A stretch of 64,000 nt of DNA from SZUA-318 sp964412015 (GCA_964412015.1 CAYPMO010000007.1:1-64000); one strand, 5' to 3'; shown: positions 1-7,918, counted from the stretch's first letter. Translations and numbers: made by a program. The notes: generated by a model from the letters alone, not told the origin.

Positions 1-88
1 CGTTCCCATCCCGAACACGGCCGTTAAGCCCCACAGCGCGGATGGTACTGCCGGGCTTCCCCGGTGGGAGAGTACGTCGCCGCCGACT
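1..88 (+). rRNA. rrf: 5S ribosomal RNA, 3' portion
   Basis: The first ~88 bases match the central and 3' parts of bacterial 5S rRNA: CCCATCCCGAACACGG (loop B/C region), GCGGATGGTACTG, and GGGAGAGTACGTCG near the 3' end. The 5' strand that would pair with the final GTCGCCGCCGAC lies outside the window, so the gene is cut by the window edge. This is probably the tail of an rRNA operon entering from the left. The exact 3' end is judged by eye and a few bases uncertain. Confidence 0.93.
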
Positions 89-95
89 CCTTCTC

Positions 96-131
96 GAAGG
101 CCCCCGTCGCTCACACGTGGCGGGGGCCTTC
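96..131. terminator. Hairpin terminator shared by 5S rRNA and thiE
   Basis: An 11-bp perfect inverted repeat (GAAGGCCCCCG at 96-106, CGGGGGCCTTC at 121-131) with a 14-nt loop directly follows the 5S gene. The converging thiE gene ends at 111 inside the loop, so the right arm lies within its last codons. On the plus strand the stem is followed by CTTGTG only, a weak T-tract. It probably acts from both sides; that is inferred from structure and position. Confidence 0.75.
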
Positions 132-767
132 TTGTGCCTCGAACGCCCCCAGGAGTCCGCGCACCGCCGTTCCGGGGTCGTTCGCCGCCATCACCGCTCC
201 GACGACGGCAACGCCCACCGCTCCCGTCCGCGCCACCTCGGCGGCCCGCTCGACCGTGATGCCCCCGATGGCGACGACCGGCACCGAGACGGCCCTGACC
301 ACGGCGATGAGGCCGTGGATGCCGATCACGGCGCCCGCGTCCGCCTTGGTCGCGGTGGCCCACACGGTTCCGCAACCGATGTAGTCGGCGCCGTCGTCGG
401 CGGCGCGCTTCGCCACGTCCGGCTCGTCGGCCGAGCGACCGATGAGGAAGCCTGGGGGGACGATGCGCCGCACGTCCGCTACGGGCAGATCGTGAGGGCC
501 CACGTGGACACCGTCCGCCTCCAGGGCCAGGGCGATGTCCACGCGGTCGTTCACGAACAGGAGCGCCCCGCGCGCGCGGGTCATGGCCCTCACGTCCCGT
601 CCTACATCGAGAAGCTCCCGCGGGGAATCGCCCTTGTTGCGTAGCTGCACCGCCTGGGCGCCCGCGTCCAACGCCTGATTCACGATCTCCCGTACGTCCC
701 GGGCTCCCGCCAAGCGGCGGTCCGTCACGACGAGGACCCGGAGCGCGCGCTCGAGCGCGCCGCTCAT
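111..767 (-). CDS. thiE: Thiamine-phosphate synthase
   Basis: Joins HMP-pyrophosphate and thiazole phosphate to give thiamine phosphate in the cytoplasm. The 218-residue length suits a single-domain TIM-barrel ThiE. Visible motifs in order are VQLRNK (40-45), FVNDR (71-75), DGVHVGPHDLP (85-95), GRSADE (110-115), GCGTVWAT (131-138) and VVAIGGI (164-170), all family hallmarks of pyrophosphate and thiazole binding. Its ATG overlaps the mltG stop as ATGA (764-767), implying translational coupling. It is the last gene of a V4R-ruvX-mltG-thiE run. No other thiamine gene is in the window and no THI-box riboswitch precedes it, so its control probably follows the operon. Confidence 0.95.
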   Translation of the reverse strand: MSGALERALRVLVVTDRRLAGARDVREIVNQALDAGAQAVQLRNKGDSPRELLDVGRDVRAMTRARGALLFVNDRVDIALALEADGVHVGPHDLPVADVRRIVPPGFLIGRSADEPDVAKRAADDGADYIGCGTVWATATKADAGAVIGIHGLIAVVRAVSVPVVAIGGITVERAAEVARTGAVGVAVVGAVMAANDPGTAVRGLLGAFEAQEGPRHV

Positions 768-1768
768 CGTGTCCCTCCCGGTTCACGCGCGCCGGCCAGG
801 AGCCCGGCCTCCTCACGTCTCACGGCCGCGACGGCACGATCGTGCTCGGCGAGCGTGCGGCTGAACACGTGGGAACCGTCAGGACGGGCGACGAAGTACA
901 TGTACGGCTCGGAGGCCGGGTGGAGAGCTGCCTGGATGGCTTGCTCTCCGGGAGCCCCGATCGGCCCCGGGGGCAGGCCGGGCTTGTGGTAGGTGTTGTA
1001 CGGATGGTCCGCCACGGAGTCTATGGCTGCGAACAGAAGCCGCTCCCGATGGCCGCCCAGCGCGTAGAGAACCGTAGGGTCCGCCTGGAGGAGCCATCCG
1101 CGTCGTAGGCGGTTGTGGTAGACGCTCGCGATGCGAGGCATCTCCTCGGCCAGGCGAGCCTCGGCCTGGACGATCGATGCGAGCGTGATGAGCTCTCCCT
1201 CGGTCATCCCGAGGGAATCGAGCCGAGCGCGGCGTTCCGGCGTCCACACCCTCCGGTACCGCAGGACCATCGCCTCCACCACGGTGGCGATGGAGACACC
1301 GGCCGCGAACCGGTAGGTGTCCGGGAAGAGATACCCTTCGAGTCCCGGTCCGGGCACTCCGTAACGCGTCGTGACGTCCACGTCGGAGAGCTCGCGCAGC
1401 ACCGCGCTGTCGGGCACTTCGCTCACGGCGGCGATCCGCGACGCGATCTGGGGGAGCCTGGAGCCCTCGGGGACCGTCATCCGGAGGGTGACGACGCGAC
1501 CCTCGGTGAGCGCCGCGAGGAGCTCGCTCCACGGCATGCCGGGAGTGAGCAGGTACCGTCCGGCCTGAATTCGCCGGTCGTCACCACGGATGCGCGCGTA
1601 CAACCGGAAGGCCGCCACGTGTTCGAGCACGCCGCGCGCTTCCAGGCTGTCGGAGACGGTCTCCAGAGTGGCACCCGCGGGGACGGTGACCTCGACGGGG
1701 AGACCCGGGGACCCGGAGCACCCGTGGAGGAGCAAGCACCCGATCCACGTCCAGCGCCCTGCCTTCAT
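764..1768 (-). CDS. mltG: Endolytic murein transglycosylase MltG (YceG-like)
   Basis: Cuts nascent glycan strands in the periplasm and is thought to set glycan chain length. The 334-residue protein shows the YceG signature: LEGYLFPDTY (143-152), LASIVQAEAR with the presumed catalytic Glu near 203, LQADPTVLYAL (227-237), and a C-terminal PYNTY...GLPPGPIG block. The ATG at 1768 is chosen because it overlaps the ruvX stop (ATGA); an in-frame start 7 codons upstream is possible. The N-terminus is odd: most MltG proteins have a transmembrane anchor, but here a short hydrophobic stretch leads to LLHGC (Cys17), resembling an imperfect lipobox. It may be lipid-anchored or simply exported. Confidence 0.93.
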   Translation of the reverse strand: MKAGRWTWIGCLLLHGCSGSPGLPVEVTVPAGATLETVSDSLEARGVLEHVAAFRLYARIRGDDRRIQAGRYLLTPGMPWSELLAALTEGRVVTLRMTVPEGSRLPQIASRIAAVSEVPDSAVLRELSDVDVTTRYGVPGPGLEGYLFPDTYRFAAGVSIATVVEAMVLRYRRVWTPERRARLDSLGMTEGELITLASIVQAEARLAEEMPRIASVYHNRLRRGWLLQADPTVLYALGGHRERLLFAAIDSVADHPYNTYHKPGLPPGPIGAPGEQAIQAALHPASEPYMYFVARPDGSHVFSRTLAEHDRAVAAVRREEAGLLAGAREPGGTR

Positions 1769-2187
1769 GCCCGGGGCCCCTCGAGCCACGACTGGAGGAT
1801 GAGTGCCGCGGCGGCTGCGTCCACACGGGATTTCTCCTCCCGTTGGCCCTTCTTCAGTCCGACGCTGCGGACGGCCCGCTCCGCCCGTACCGAAGTGAGC
1901 CGCTCGTCCACGTAGGAGACCGGAACGTCCAGGCGACGGGCGAGGTCATCGCCCATGGCGCGGACCCGGCGGCACCACGGTGTTTCCCGACCTCGGAGGT
2001 CGAGCGGGAGGCCCACGACCAAGCGGGACACTTCCCGATCGCGCGCGATCGCCTCGAGACGCACGAGTGGGGGCCGCTTGCCCGACCGCCTCCGGACCGT
2101 CTCGAGCGGGGTTGCGATCGTTCCGGTCGGATCGCTCAGCGCCAGGCCGATTCTCCGTTCTCCGAAGTCGATCCCGAGCACGCGCAC
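1765..2187 (-). CDS. ruvX: Putative pre-16S rRNA nuclease / RuvX (YqgF)
   Basis: A 140-residue RNase H-fold protein of the YqgF family, linked to final 5' maturation of 16S rRNA. Motifs are GIDFGERRIGLALSD (5-19), VVGLPL, DERLTS and the C-terminal KSRVDAAAAALILQ block, carrying the conserved acidic residues. It starts with GTG at 2187, preceded by GAGG at about 7 nt. The gene lies 9 nt after the V4R gene and overlaps mltG by 4 nt. A ruvX-mltG pairing is common in bacteria, which supports both calls. Confidence 0.94.
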   Translation of the reverse strand: MRVLGIDFGERRIGLALSDPTGTIATPLETVRRRSGKRPPLVRLEAIARDREVSRLVVGLPLDLRGRETPWCRRVRAMGDDLARRLDVPVSYVDERLTSVRAERAVRSVGLKKGQREEKSRVDAAAAALILQSWLEGPRA

Positions 2188-2196
2188 GGCGGTGCC

Positions 2197-2736
2197 TCAG
2201 AGGGAGGCGAGCGCTCCGGAGAGTTCGGCGCCTTCGACGAGCTTGCCGTACAAGTCGTGGATCGCCGAAGCGTTTCCGAACGCGAACGAGCAATGCCCGT
2301 CACCACGCGCGCGACAGCTCACCTCGAGGACGGCGATCGGACCTCCGGCCAGAGAGGTCAACATGCCCGAGAGGAACCCTGTGCTGAACGAGCACGACGC
2401 GTCGTCACTCTTCGGTCCGCCTCCTTCCACCCAGTCGGGACTGGTCAAGGTGCCGACGGCTTCGTGGACCACCTCGTGCGTGAGGGTTCCCCAGCCCCTT
2501 CGGGAGAAGAACGCGGTCACTCCGGCCCAGAATGCGTCGGCTGGGATCGCCGTGACGTCTCCGTCCAGCGAGGACCGGAACTCGTCCGCCGCGGCCGAGC
2601 CGGCCGCGTACCCGGCGGCGTGGAGGGCGCGGATCGCCAGCAACGGGCCCGCTTCCTTCGCCACGGCATCTCGCAGGTGGCCGAAGACGCTGGCGGGGAC
2701 GGCGATCTCTCGGTAAGCCCCTCGAAGGGCGTCCAT
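2197..2736 (-). CDS. V4R (4-vinyl reductase-like) domain protein
   Basis: A 179-residue single-domain protein whose C-terminal half looks like the V4R small-molecule binding domain: SCSFSTGFLSGML (114-126) and LEVSCRARGDGHCSF (137-151), the latter with the Cys-x7-Cys arrangement and GD.HC..F pattern typical of V4R/XylR-N/BchJ proteins. There is no DNA-binding or catalytic domain. Such domains bind small hydrophobic ligands or sense reduced compounds; the ligand here is unknown. ATG 2736 is preferred over an upstream in-frame ATG at 2787 because AGGAG lies 7 nt before it and a TATATT -10 element (2781-2776) sits upstream. It is the first gene of the ruvX-mltG-thiE operon. Confidence 0.75.
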   Translation of the reverse strand: MDALRGAYREIAVPASVFGHLRDAVAKEAGPLLAIRALHAAGYAAGSAAADEFRSSLDGDVTAIPADAFWAGVTAFFSRRGWGTLTHEVVHEAVGTLTSPDWVEGGGPKSDDASCSFSTGFLSGMLTSLAGGPIAVLEVSCRARGDGHCSFAFGNASAIHDLYGKLVEGAELSGALASL

Positions 2737-2774
2737 GATGTCTCTCCTGTCTCGTCGGGCAGAACCGGGACCGC

Positions 2775-2781
2775 TAATATA
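2775..2781. promoter_or_regulatory. Overlapping divergent -10 elements (V4R operon / ytxH-like gene)
   Basis: The only A/T-rich heptamer in this 98-bp divergent gap is TAATATA. Read on the minus strand it gives TATATT (2781-2776), about 33 nt before the V4R start if transcription begins 6-7 nt downstream. Read on the plus strand it gives TAATAT (2775-2780) for the gene at 2835. No convincing -35 box is seen on either side, so this is a moderate call. If both are used, the two promoters would exclude each other. Confidence 0.4.
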
Positions 2782-2834
2782 GAACAAGGAGGAGCCCGCC
2801 GAACGGGCGTGTGAGACGCGAGGAGGATGGGATC

Positions 2835-3080
2835 ATGCAAGTGGATCGTGGAAGCCAGGTTCTGAGCTTCGTGTCCGGACTCCTTCTGGGTGCGATCATC
2901 GGCGCCGGGGTCGCCCTGCTGGGCGCGCCCGACGAAGGGACCGCGACACGACGCCGACTCCGGAGGGTCGCCACGAGCGTGAAGGACAGCGCGAGCGATC
3001 GCTGGGACGAGCTCGCGGAGGACGTGAAGGACCGGGTGGATTCCGCCCTCAAAGAGGCACGCAAGCGCCTGAGCGGCTGA
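2835..3080 (+). CDS. YtxH-like membrane-anchored stress protein
   Basis: An 81-residue protein with one N-terminal transmembrane segment (about residues 8-31, glycine-rich, ending in LLGAPDEGTATRRRLRR) followed by an amphipathic charged helix with DSASDRWDELAEDVKDRVD. This is the layout of the YtxH/gas-vesicle-like small protein family, typically general-stress proteins of unknown biochemical role. ATG 2835 has AGGAGG 8 nt upstream; an in-frame GTG at 2811 would include that site and is rejected. It is transcribed divergently from the V4R operon. Confidence 0.8.
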   Translation: MQVDRGSQVLSFVSGLLLGAIIGAGVALLGAPDEGTATRRRLRRVATSVKDSASDRWDELAEDVKDRVDSALKEARKRLSG

Positions 3081-3171
3081 GGAGTCGGGGAGAGAGGGCG
3101 ACTCGGGACCCGGCAGGAGAGGATCCCGCGATCGACCGCTGCCCGGGGCGTGCCCACGGCGGAGCCGTTCC

Positions 3172-3414
3172 CTACGGACGCAGGGCTGCGGCCGGCGGCC
3201 ACCGCCGGAAGTGTACGCCCGCTGCGCTCAGCACGGCCTCGAGAACGGCTACGTCGGCCTCGCGCGTGACCAGGGCCAGGTCGCAGGTGGCTTCGGAATC
3301 CGCCGGTGCCGGCACGACCTCGACGGGGATGCCGGCCTCCTCGGCCACCTCCTCGGCCCACAGGGCCGCCGAGGTGGTGTCGAAGACGAAGGTGCCGTAG
3401 TCCGACGCGCCCAT
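3172..3414 (-). CDS. DUF3343 (putative Se/S carrier-like) protein
   Basis: An 80-residue protein: FVFDTTSAALWAEEVAEEAG, then IPVEVVPAPADSEATCDLAL, then EADVAVLEAVLSAAGV. The pattern matches DUF3343, whose members begin with a phenylalanine-rich strand, have 'A..L...GI....IP.P....S.CG.AL' and end in an alpha helix. The conserved Cys is at position 44. DUF3343 often neighbours selenium or sulfur-transfer genes (YedF/SirA type), but here it sits 16 nt after a penicillin-binding protein gene and no such partner is visible. Assignment rests on pattern recall, not a search. Confidence 0.7.
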   Translation of the reverse strand: MGASDYGTFVFDTTSAALWAEEVAEEAGIPVEVVPAPADSEATCDLALVTREADVAVLEAVLSAAGVHFRRWPPAAALRP

Positions 3415-3430
3415 CGCTGCGCCTGCGCCC

Positions 3431-5611
3431 CTACCGCGGAATCCGGAAACGCCGCCCGCCCGCCGTGTCGCAGTACTCCGTCGGTTCGGTGCCCGGGATG
3501 TAGTACTCCAGGTACTGGTCCTCCACGGCGCACCACCGCGACGCCAGCTTGCCGGTCTTCCGGTCCACCAGCAGCGTCGTGAGCCCCGACGGCGTGGGCC
3601 AGGGTAGGGGCAGGGGGCGCACGGGCTCCACGGCTGGAGAGCCATCCTCCGTGGCCTCCAGCCCGGAGTACACCTGCCGCATGAACCGACCCCAGACGGG
3701 AGAGGCCAGACCGCCCCCCGTGGCTTCGCGACCCCAGCCTGTCTTGAACAGGGGGATCGGGCGATCCATCCCGAACCACACGGCCGCGAGCAGGTCGGGG
3801 GTGAAGCCGACGAACCAGACGTCGGTGCCGTCGTTGGTCGTCCCGGTCTTGCCGGCGGCCGGGACGTCCCTGGACAAGCCCGCGATGAGCCGCACTCCAG
3901 TGTATCCCGTCCCCCGGACCACGACATCCTCGAGCATGGAGACCATGATGCGCGCCGCGAGCGAATCGAGCACCTGCGTCCGCTCCGGCTGAGGTTCCCA
4001 GAGGACGCGGCCACCCGAGTCCTCCACGCGGAGGATCGGGAACGGGCGCACCTTGGTGCCCATCGTGGGGAACGCGGAGTAGGCCTCGGCCATCTGGATG
4101 GGGATGACTTCGACGGCGCCGATCGTGGTGGAGGGATATCGCTCGATCTCCGTCCGGATGCCCATGCGCCGTGCGGTCTGGGCGACCGTCTCGATCCCCA
4201 CTTCCTCCCAGCCGAGCTTGATCGCGATCATGTTCGTCGAGGTGTAGAGTCCCTCGCGCAGGGTCATCGGCCCCTTGAACTCGGGCTCGAAATTGGATGG
4301 ACGCCAATCCTCGCCGCTGACCTGCTGATAGACCACCGGGGCGTCCACGACGATGTGGGACGCGGGGATCCCGGAGGCGATGGCAGCCGTGTACACGAAC
4401 GGCTTGAACGCCGATCCGGCCTGCCTCCTCGCCTGTCTGGCCCGGTCGAATTTCGACTGCCTGAAGTCCCGACCGCCGATCATGGCTCGGACGTGTCCGG
4501 TGGCGGGGTCGAGGGCGACGAACGCGCCCTGGAGGTAGGGAGTCTCTCCGGGGAACGTCTCGACCGTGTCGAAGTCGGAATAGGGGCGGTGCGGGAACGC
4601 CGGATCGCTCTCGATGGCGGCGAAGCCCGCGTCGAGCGCGGCCTCGGCCGCCTTCTGCATGTCCACGTCCAGAGTGGTGTAGACCCGCAGACCATTGCGG
4701 TAGATCTCGTCACCGAACCGGGAGTCGAGGATCTGCCGCACCCACTCCTCGAAATACGGCGCCAGGGAGGACGACGTCGACTCGGGCTCGCTCTCCGGGA
4801 GCGGCCACTGTCTCCAGCGCTCCGCCTCCTCGTTCGTCAGATAGCCTTCGGCGGCCATCCTCGACAGCACCCGGTCGCGCCGCGCCCGCGCGTTCTCGGG
4901 GTGCCGGAACGGGTCGTAGAGACCCGGGTTGTTGAGGATCGCGGCCAGGAGCGCCGCCTCCGCGGTATTGATCTCCGTGACGCTCTTGCCCAGGTAGTTG
5001 CGCGCCGCGTTCTGGAATCCGTACCCTCGCCCCATGTAGAGCTCATTGAGATACGCTTCCAGGATCTGGTCCTTCGTGTACGACTGCTCCAGTTCGAGCG
5101 CGACCTGGATTTCCTTGAGCTTGCGTACGTAGGCGCGAAGCCCTCGGCGCTCGAACCCGATCTGGTCGAACATGTTGCGGGCCAGCTGCTGGGTGATCGT
5201 GCTGCCGCCGCCCAGGTTCTGTCCGGTCAGCTTGCCCACCACCGCGCGGGCGATCCCGCGAGGGTCGAAGCCGTGGTGTCCATAGAAGCGGTGATCCTCG
5301 ATGGCGACCACCGCCTGGGGTACGTACTCGGGGAGAGCCCGGATCGAGATCGGCGTCCGTCGCTCGAAGCCGATCTCGGTGATGAGCCTACCGTCCCAGC
5401 CGAGGAGCTTGCTGGTCTGCTCGGGCTCGTAGGTCTTGATCTGGGCAACGGACGGGCAGGCGTCGCCCGCACAGAGATTTCTCCAGACGCCCCAGGCCCC
5501 GCCCGCTCCGAGGGAGCCGACGAAGGCCCCCCCGTACAGATAGAGCCGCGGATGCCAGAGCGCCGACAGCGCGTGCCGGATTCGGAGGGTCCTCTTCTTC
5601 GACGTGGCCAT
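3431..5611 (-). CDS. Class A penicillin-binding protein (PBP1A type)
   Basis: Bifunctional peptidoglycan synthase: glycosyltransferase plus DD-transpeptidase. The 726 residues hold one transmembrane helix (about 23-43), a GT51 domain with EDHRFYGHHG (catalytic Glu105) and GGGSTITQQLARN (135-146), and a transpeptidase domain with SxxK at S400-K403 (GSAFKPF), SxN at S458-N460 (STNM) and KTGT at 588-591. All catalytic motifs are intact. Length is usual for the class. ATG 5611 is chosen as MATSKKR; a GTG 33 nt upstream is possible. A plausible sigma70 promoter lies at 5719-5690. It is followed closely by the DUF3343 gene. Confidence 0.96.
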   Translation of the reverse strand: MATSKKRTLRIRHALSALWHPRLYLYGGAFVGSLGAGGAWGVWRNLCAGDACPSVAQIKTYEPEQTSKLLGWDGRLITEIGFERRTPISIRALPEYVPQAVVAIEDHRFYGHHGFDPRGIARAVVGKLTGQNLGGGSTITQQLARNMFDQIGFERRGLRAYVRKLKEIQVALELEQSYTKDQILEAYLNELYMGRGYGFQNAARNYLGKSVTEINTAEAALLAAILNNPGLYDPFRHPENARARRDRVLSRMAAEGYLTNEEAERWRQWPLPESEPESTSSSLAPYFEEWVRQILDSRFGDEIYRNGLRVYTTLDVDMQKAAEAALDAGFAAIESDPAFPHRPYSDFDTVETFPGETPYLQGAFVALDPATGHVRAMIGGRDFRQSKFDRARQARRQAGSAFKPFVYTAAIASGIPASHIVVDAPVVYQQVSGEDWRPSNFEPEFKGPMTLREGLYTSTNMIAIKLGWEEVGIETVAQTARRMGIRTEIERYPSTTIGAVEVIPIQMAEAYSAFPTMGTKVRPFPILRVEDSGGRVLWEPQPERTQVLDSLAARIMVSMLEDVVVRGTGYTGVRLIAGLSRDVPAAGKTGTTNDGTDVWFVGFTPDLLAAVWFGMDRPIPLFKTGWGREATGGGLASPVWGRFMRQVYSGLEATEDGSPAVEPVRPLPLPWPTPSGLTTLLVDRKTGKLASRWCAVEDQYLEYYIPGTEPTEYCDTAGGRRFRIPR

Positions 5612-5689
5612 GGTCTCCGGGGGTGGGAGTCTCCCACCTTTCACGACGCAAGTCCGATGCCAGGCGATCGGGTCGGAGCGTCCACGCGC

Positions 5690-5719
5690 AACCTAGCGAC
5701 GCCGCCTCGTCCGGCTCAA
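5690..5719 (-). promoter_or_regulatory. Probable sigma70 promoter of the PBP gene
   Basis: On the minus strand TTGAGC (5719-5714), an 18-nt spacer and TAGGTT (5695-5690). This would start transcription about 70 nt before the PBP start codon at 5611. The -10 has only a partial match, so confidence is modest. Confidence 0.4.
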
Positions 5720-5817
5720 GCCGAGCCGGCGCCTTGACCCGCTCTCGGGGCTCCGCGACTCTCTTGGATTAGCCCCGCGATCGTCGGGGGGCTGCGTACC
5801 CGTGCCGGAGCGCCAGC

Positions 5818-6183
5818 GTGAAATCCACGCCCCGCAGAGTCGAGAAGCCTTGGGGGCACGAGCTCATCTGGGCGGAGACGGACCTCTACGTCGGCAAGAT
5901 CCTCCACGTGAAGGCCGGGGAGGCTCTGTCCGTGCAGATGCACGAGGTGAAGGACGAGACGCTGCACCTCCTGTCGGGGAGGATCGAGCTCTGGGCCGGT
6001 CCGTCTCCCGATGAGATGGTGGACGTCCGTTTGGGTCCGGGGGAGTCCTTCCGCGTCCGGCCGCGGACCGTGCACCGCATCGTGGCGCTCGAGGACGCCG
6101 ACGTGCTGGAGGCCTCCACGCCTCACCTCCAGGACGTGGTCCGATTCCAGGATCGCTACGGTCGGGCGCCCGAGCGCCCGTGA
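5818..6183 (+). CDS. Cupin, mannose-6-phosphate isomerase type II-like
   Basis: A 121-residue single cupin domain. VEKPWGHELIW (8-18) is the N-terminal signature of type II phosphomannose isomerase cupins, followed by HVKAGEALSVQMHEVKDET and GRIEL (metal-binding His/Glu set) and RPRTVHRI for the second cupin motif. Stand-alone versions isomerise or bind sugar phosphates; the substrate cannot be told from sequence. It starts with GTG, with GGAG about 8 nt upstream. The stop overlaps the folK start (GTGA, 6180-6183), making it first gene of a cupin-folK-peptidase-aroB operon. Confidence 0.82.
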   Translation: MKSTPRRVEKPWGHELIWAETDLYVGKILHVKAGEALSVQMHEVKDETLHLLSGRIELWAGPSPDEMVDVRLGPGESFRVRPRTVHRIVALEDADVLEASTPHLQDVVRFQDRYGRAPERP

Positions 6184-6713
6184 GTCGAACACCGACCACC
6201 TCCATCGTGGTGTTCGCCCTCGGTGCCAACCTGGGCGACCCGCTGGCAGCGCTGCGTCGGGCGGTGGGCCGGCTCGCGCTCGAGCTTCGAGGAATGCGTG
6301 TCTCCGCCGTGTATGCTACGCCACCCGAGGGGGGAGCGGATCAACCGCCGTACCTCAACGCGGTGGTCGCCGGAGAGGGGAGCATGAGCCCCGAGGATGC
6401 CCTCGCGGTCGCGAGGATCCTCGAGGAAGAGGCGGGCAGGGCGCGTCCATACCGGGGGGCACCTCGGTCGCTCGACGTGGACGTGCTGTTCGTCGGCGAC
6501 CGGATCGTGGACACCCCCGACCTGCGTCTGCCCCACCCTCGGTGGCGCGCGCGCGACTTCGTCGTCGTGCCCCTGCTCGACGTGGCTCCCGACCTGACCG
6601 ACCCCGAAAGTGGAGTAGCCGTGAGGGAGATCGCGCGCGCGTCGGGATGGGACGCGCGCCGGTTCCCCACCGTCGTCGGTCCTGGCGCCCTGCTCGCGAG
6701 TGCGGAGCCATGA
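6180..6713 (+). CDS. folK: 2-amino-4-hydroxy-6-hydroxymethyldihydropteridine pyrophosphokinase
   Basis: Transfers pyrophosphate from ATP to 6-hydroxymethyl-dihydropterin in folate synthesis. The 177 residues contain FALGANLGDP near the N-terminus, VYATPPEGGADQPPYLNAV (pterin site) and the HPPK signature RPYRGAPRSLDVDVLF with the Mg-binding acidic pair, then LPHPRWRARDFVVVPL. Start is GTG 6180, overlapping the cupin stop; its own stop overlaps the next ATG (ATGA, 6710-6713). No FolP or FolB is nearby. Adjacency with aroB two genes on is sensible, since chorismate feeds the pABA part of folate. Confidence 0.95.
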   Translation: MSRTPTTSIVVFALGANLGDPLAALRRAVGRLALELRGMRVSAVYATPPEGGADQPPYLNAVVAGEGSMSPEDALAVARILEEEAGRARPYRGAPRSLDVDVLFVGDRIVDTPDLRLPHPRWRARDFVVVPLLDVAPDLTDPESGVAVREIARASGWDARRFPTVVGPGALLASAEP

Positions 6714-7915
6714 AGATCCTGGTGCGCGCTCTCGCGGCCATCGTCACGCTGGCGCTCGCGGCCTGTGGCGGCGGGGCGCAGCAGGGGCCGCAAATGGTGG
6801 TCTCGTCGGATCGGGAACTCGGGGACCTCGCCGCGTCGTTGCTCCCGGACCTGGCCCGCCGCTCCGGCCTGACCCTCTCGGAGCCTGTGCGGCTGGAGAA
6901 GCGGTCCCGGGCACAACTGATGGGTTATCTCGGCCACAAGCTCGACGAGGAGCTCTCCGAGGAGGAGGCACGACGTATCGTCGCGGCGTACGCGCTCCTC
7001 AATCTAGTTCCCGACACGCTGGATCTGCGGGCCTTCCTGCTCGGGCTGTACACCGAACAGGTGGCAGGCTTCTACGAGCCGGACTCGGCCGCGCTGTTCA
7101 TCCTGGACGATCAGCCGGCGTCCGTCGTGCAACCCTTGCTCGTACACGAGCTCGTGCATGCCGTCCAGGACCAGTCCGCCGACCTCGAAGCGCTCACCGA
7201 CCGTGACCTGGGCAACGACCAGGGGAGGGCGGCACAGGCGGCGATCGAGGGACACGCGACCCTCGTCATGCTCGAATACCTCACGGAGCGGATGAGGGGC
7301 GCGCCCGTGGACCTGGGGAAGATGCCGGAGTTTGCGACGGGCCTGAGCGCCGAGCTCGAAGGAATCGGGGCCCAGTTCCCCGAGCTGGCCGACGCTCCCG
7401 CGGTGATCCGGGAGACGCTGCTCTTCCCTTATCTCGAAGGCATGAGATTCGTCCAGGACCTGTGGGCCAGGGAGGGGCGGGTCGCCCCGTTCGGCTCCCA
7501 TCTGCCGTTGTCCACCGAGCAGGTCCTGACGCGTGACCGCAGCGATGCACCGGTACGGCTGGCGCTGACCGTGGAAGGGGGGCGGGTCCGGCACGAGGAC
7601 GACCTCGGCCGTCTCGAGCTCGGAGTGTTCCTCGACACGCTTCTCGGCGAGGGGAATGCCGGGCTCGCCGCCGGATGGGGTGGTGACCGCTATGCCCTGA
7701 TCGAGGCAGCGGACGGAGCGGAAGGGTTGGCCCTGGTCGTGGCGTGGGACGATCCGTCGGCGAGGGACCGGTTCGTCGCGGCCCTCGCGGGCGCGCTCGG
7801 ACGTCTGCCGGCACCGGCGACTCTCGTGCCAGTGGAAGTGAACGGGCGCGCGGCTACGGTGCTGCGCGTGGGGCTCTCCGCCGGCGTGCGCGTGCGCGCC
7901 GCCGTGGAGCGGTGA
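6710..7915 (+). CDS. Lipoprotein zinc metallopeptidase (gluzincin-like), unknown substrate
   Basis: A 401-residue exported protein. The N-terminus MKILVRALAAIVTLALAAC is a lipoprotein signal with Cys19. HELVHAVQDQ (146-155) gives the HExxH zinc motif, and AIEGHATL (178-185) supplies a likely third ligand, Glu180. No family name is certain; similar HELVHA..D proteins are annotated as hypothetical lipoproteins. The C-terminal third (AALIEAADGAEGLALVVAWDD area) looks like a separate alpha/beta domain without a recognised motif. ATG 6710 overlaps the folK stop, and the stop is only 3 nt from aroB. A secreted peptidase inside a folate/shikimate operon is odd; it may simply be carried by strand packing. 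Confidence 0.8.
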   Translation: MKILVRALAAIVTLALAACGGGAQQGPQMVVSSDRELGDLAASLLPDLARRSGLTLSEPVRLEKRSRAQLMGYLGHKLDEELSEEEARRIVAAYALLNLVPDTLDLRAFLLGLYTEQVAGFYEPDSAALFILDDQPASVVQPLLVHELVHAVQDQSADLEALTDRDLGNDQGRAAQAAIEGHATLVMLEYLTERMRGAPVDLGKMPEFATGLSAELEGIGAQFPELADAPAVIRETLLFPYLEGMRFVQDLWAREGRVAPFGSHLPLSTEQVLTRDRSDAPVRLALTVEGGRVRHEDDLGRLELGVFLDTLLGEGNAGLAAGWGGDRYALIEAADGAEGLALVVAWDDPSARDRFVAALAGALGRLPAPATLVPVEVNGRAATVLRVGLSAGVRVRAAVER

Positions 7916-7918
7916 CCC

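Noticed and set aside
5720..5817. Promoter for the cupin operon using TTGACC at about 5732
   Set aside because: No acceptable -10 lies at 16-18 nt; the nearest A/T-rich hexamer is about 25 nt away.
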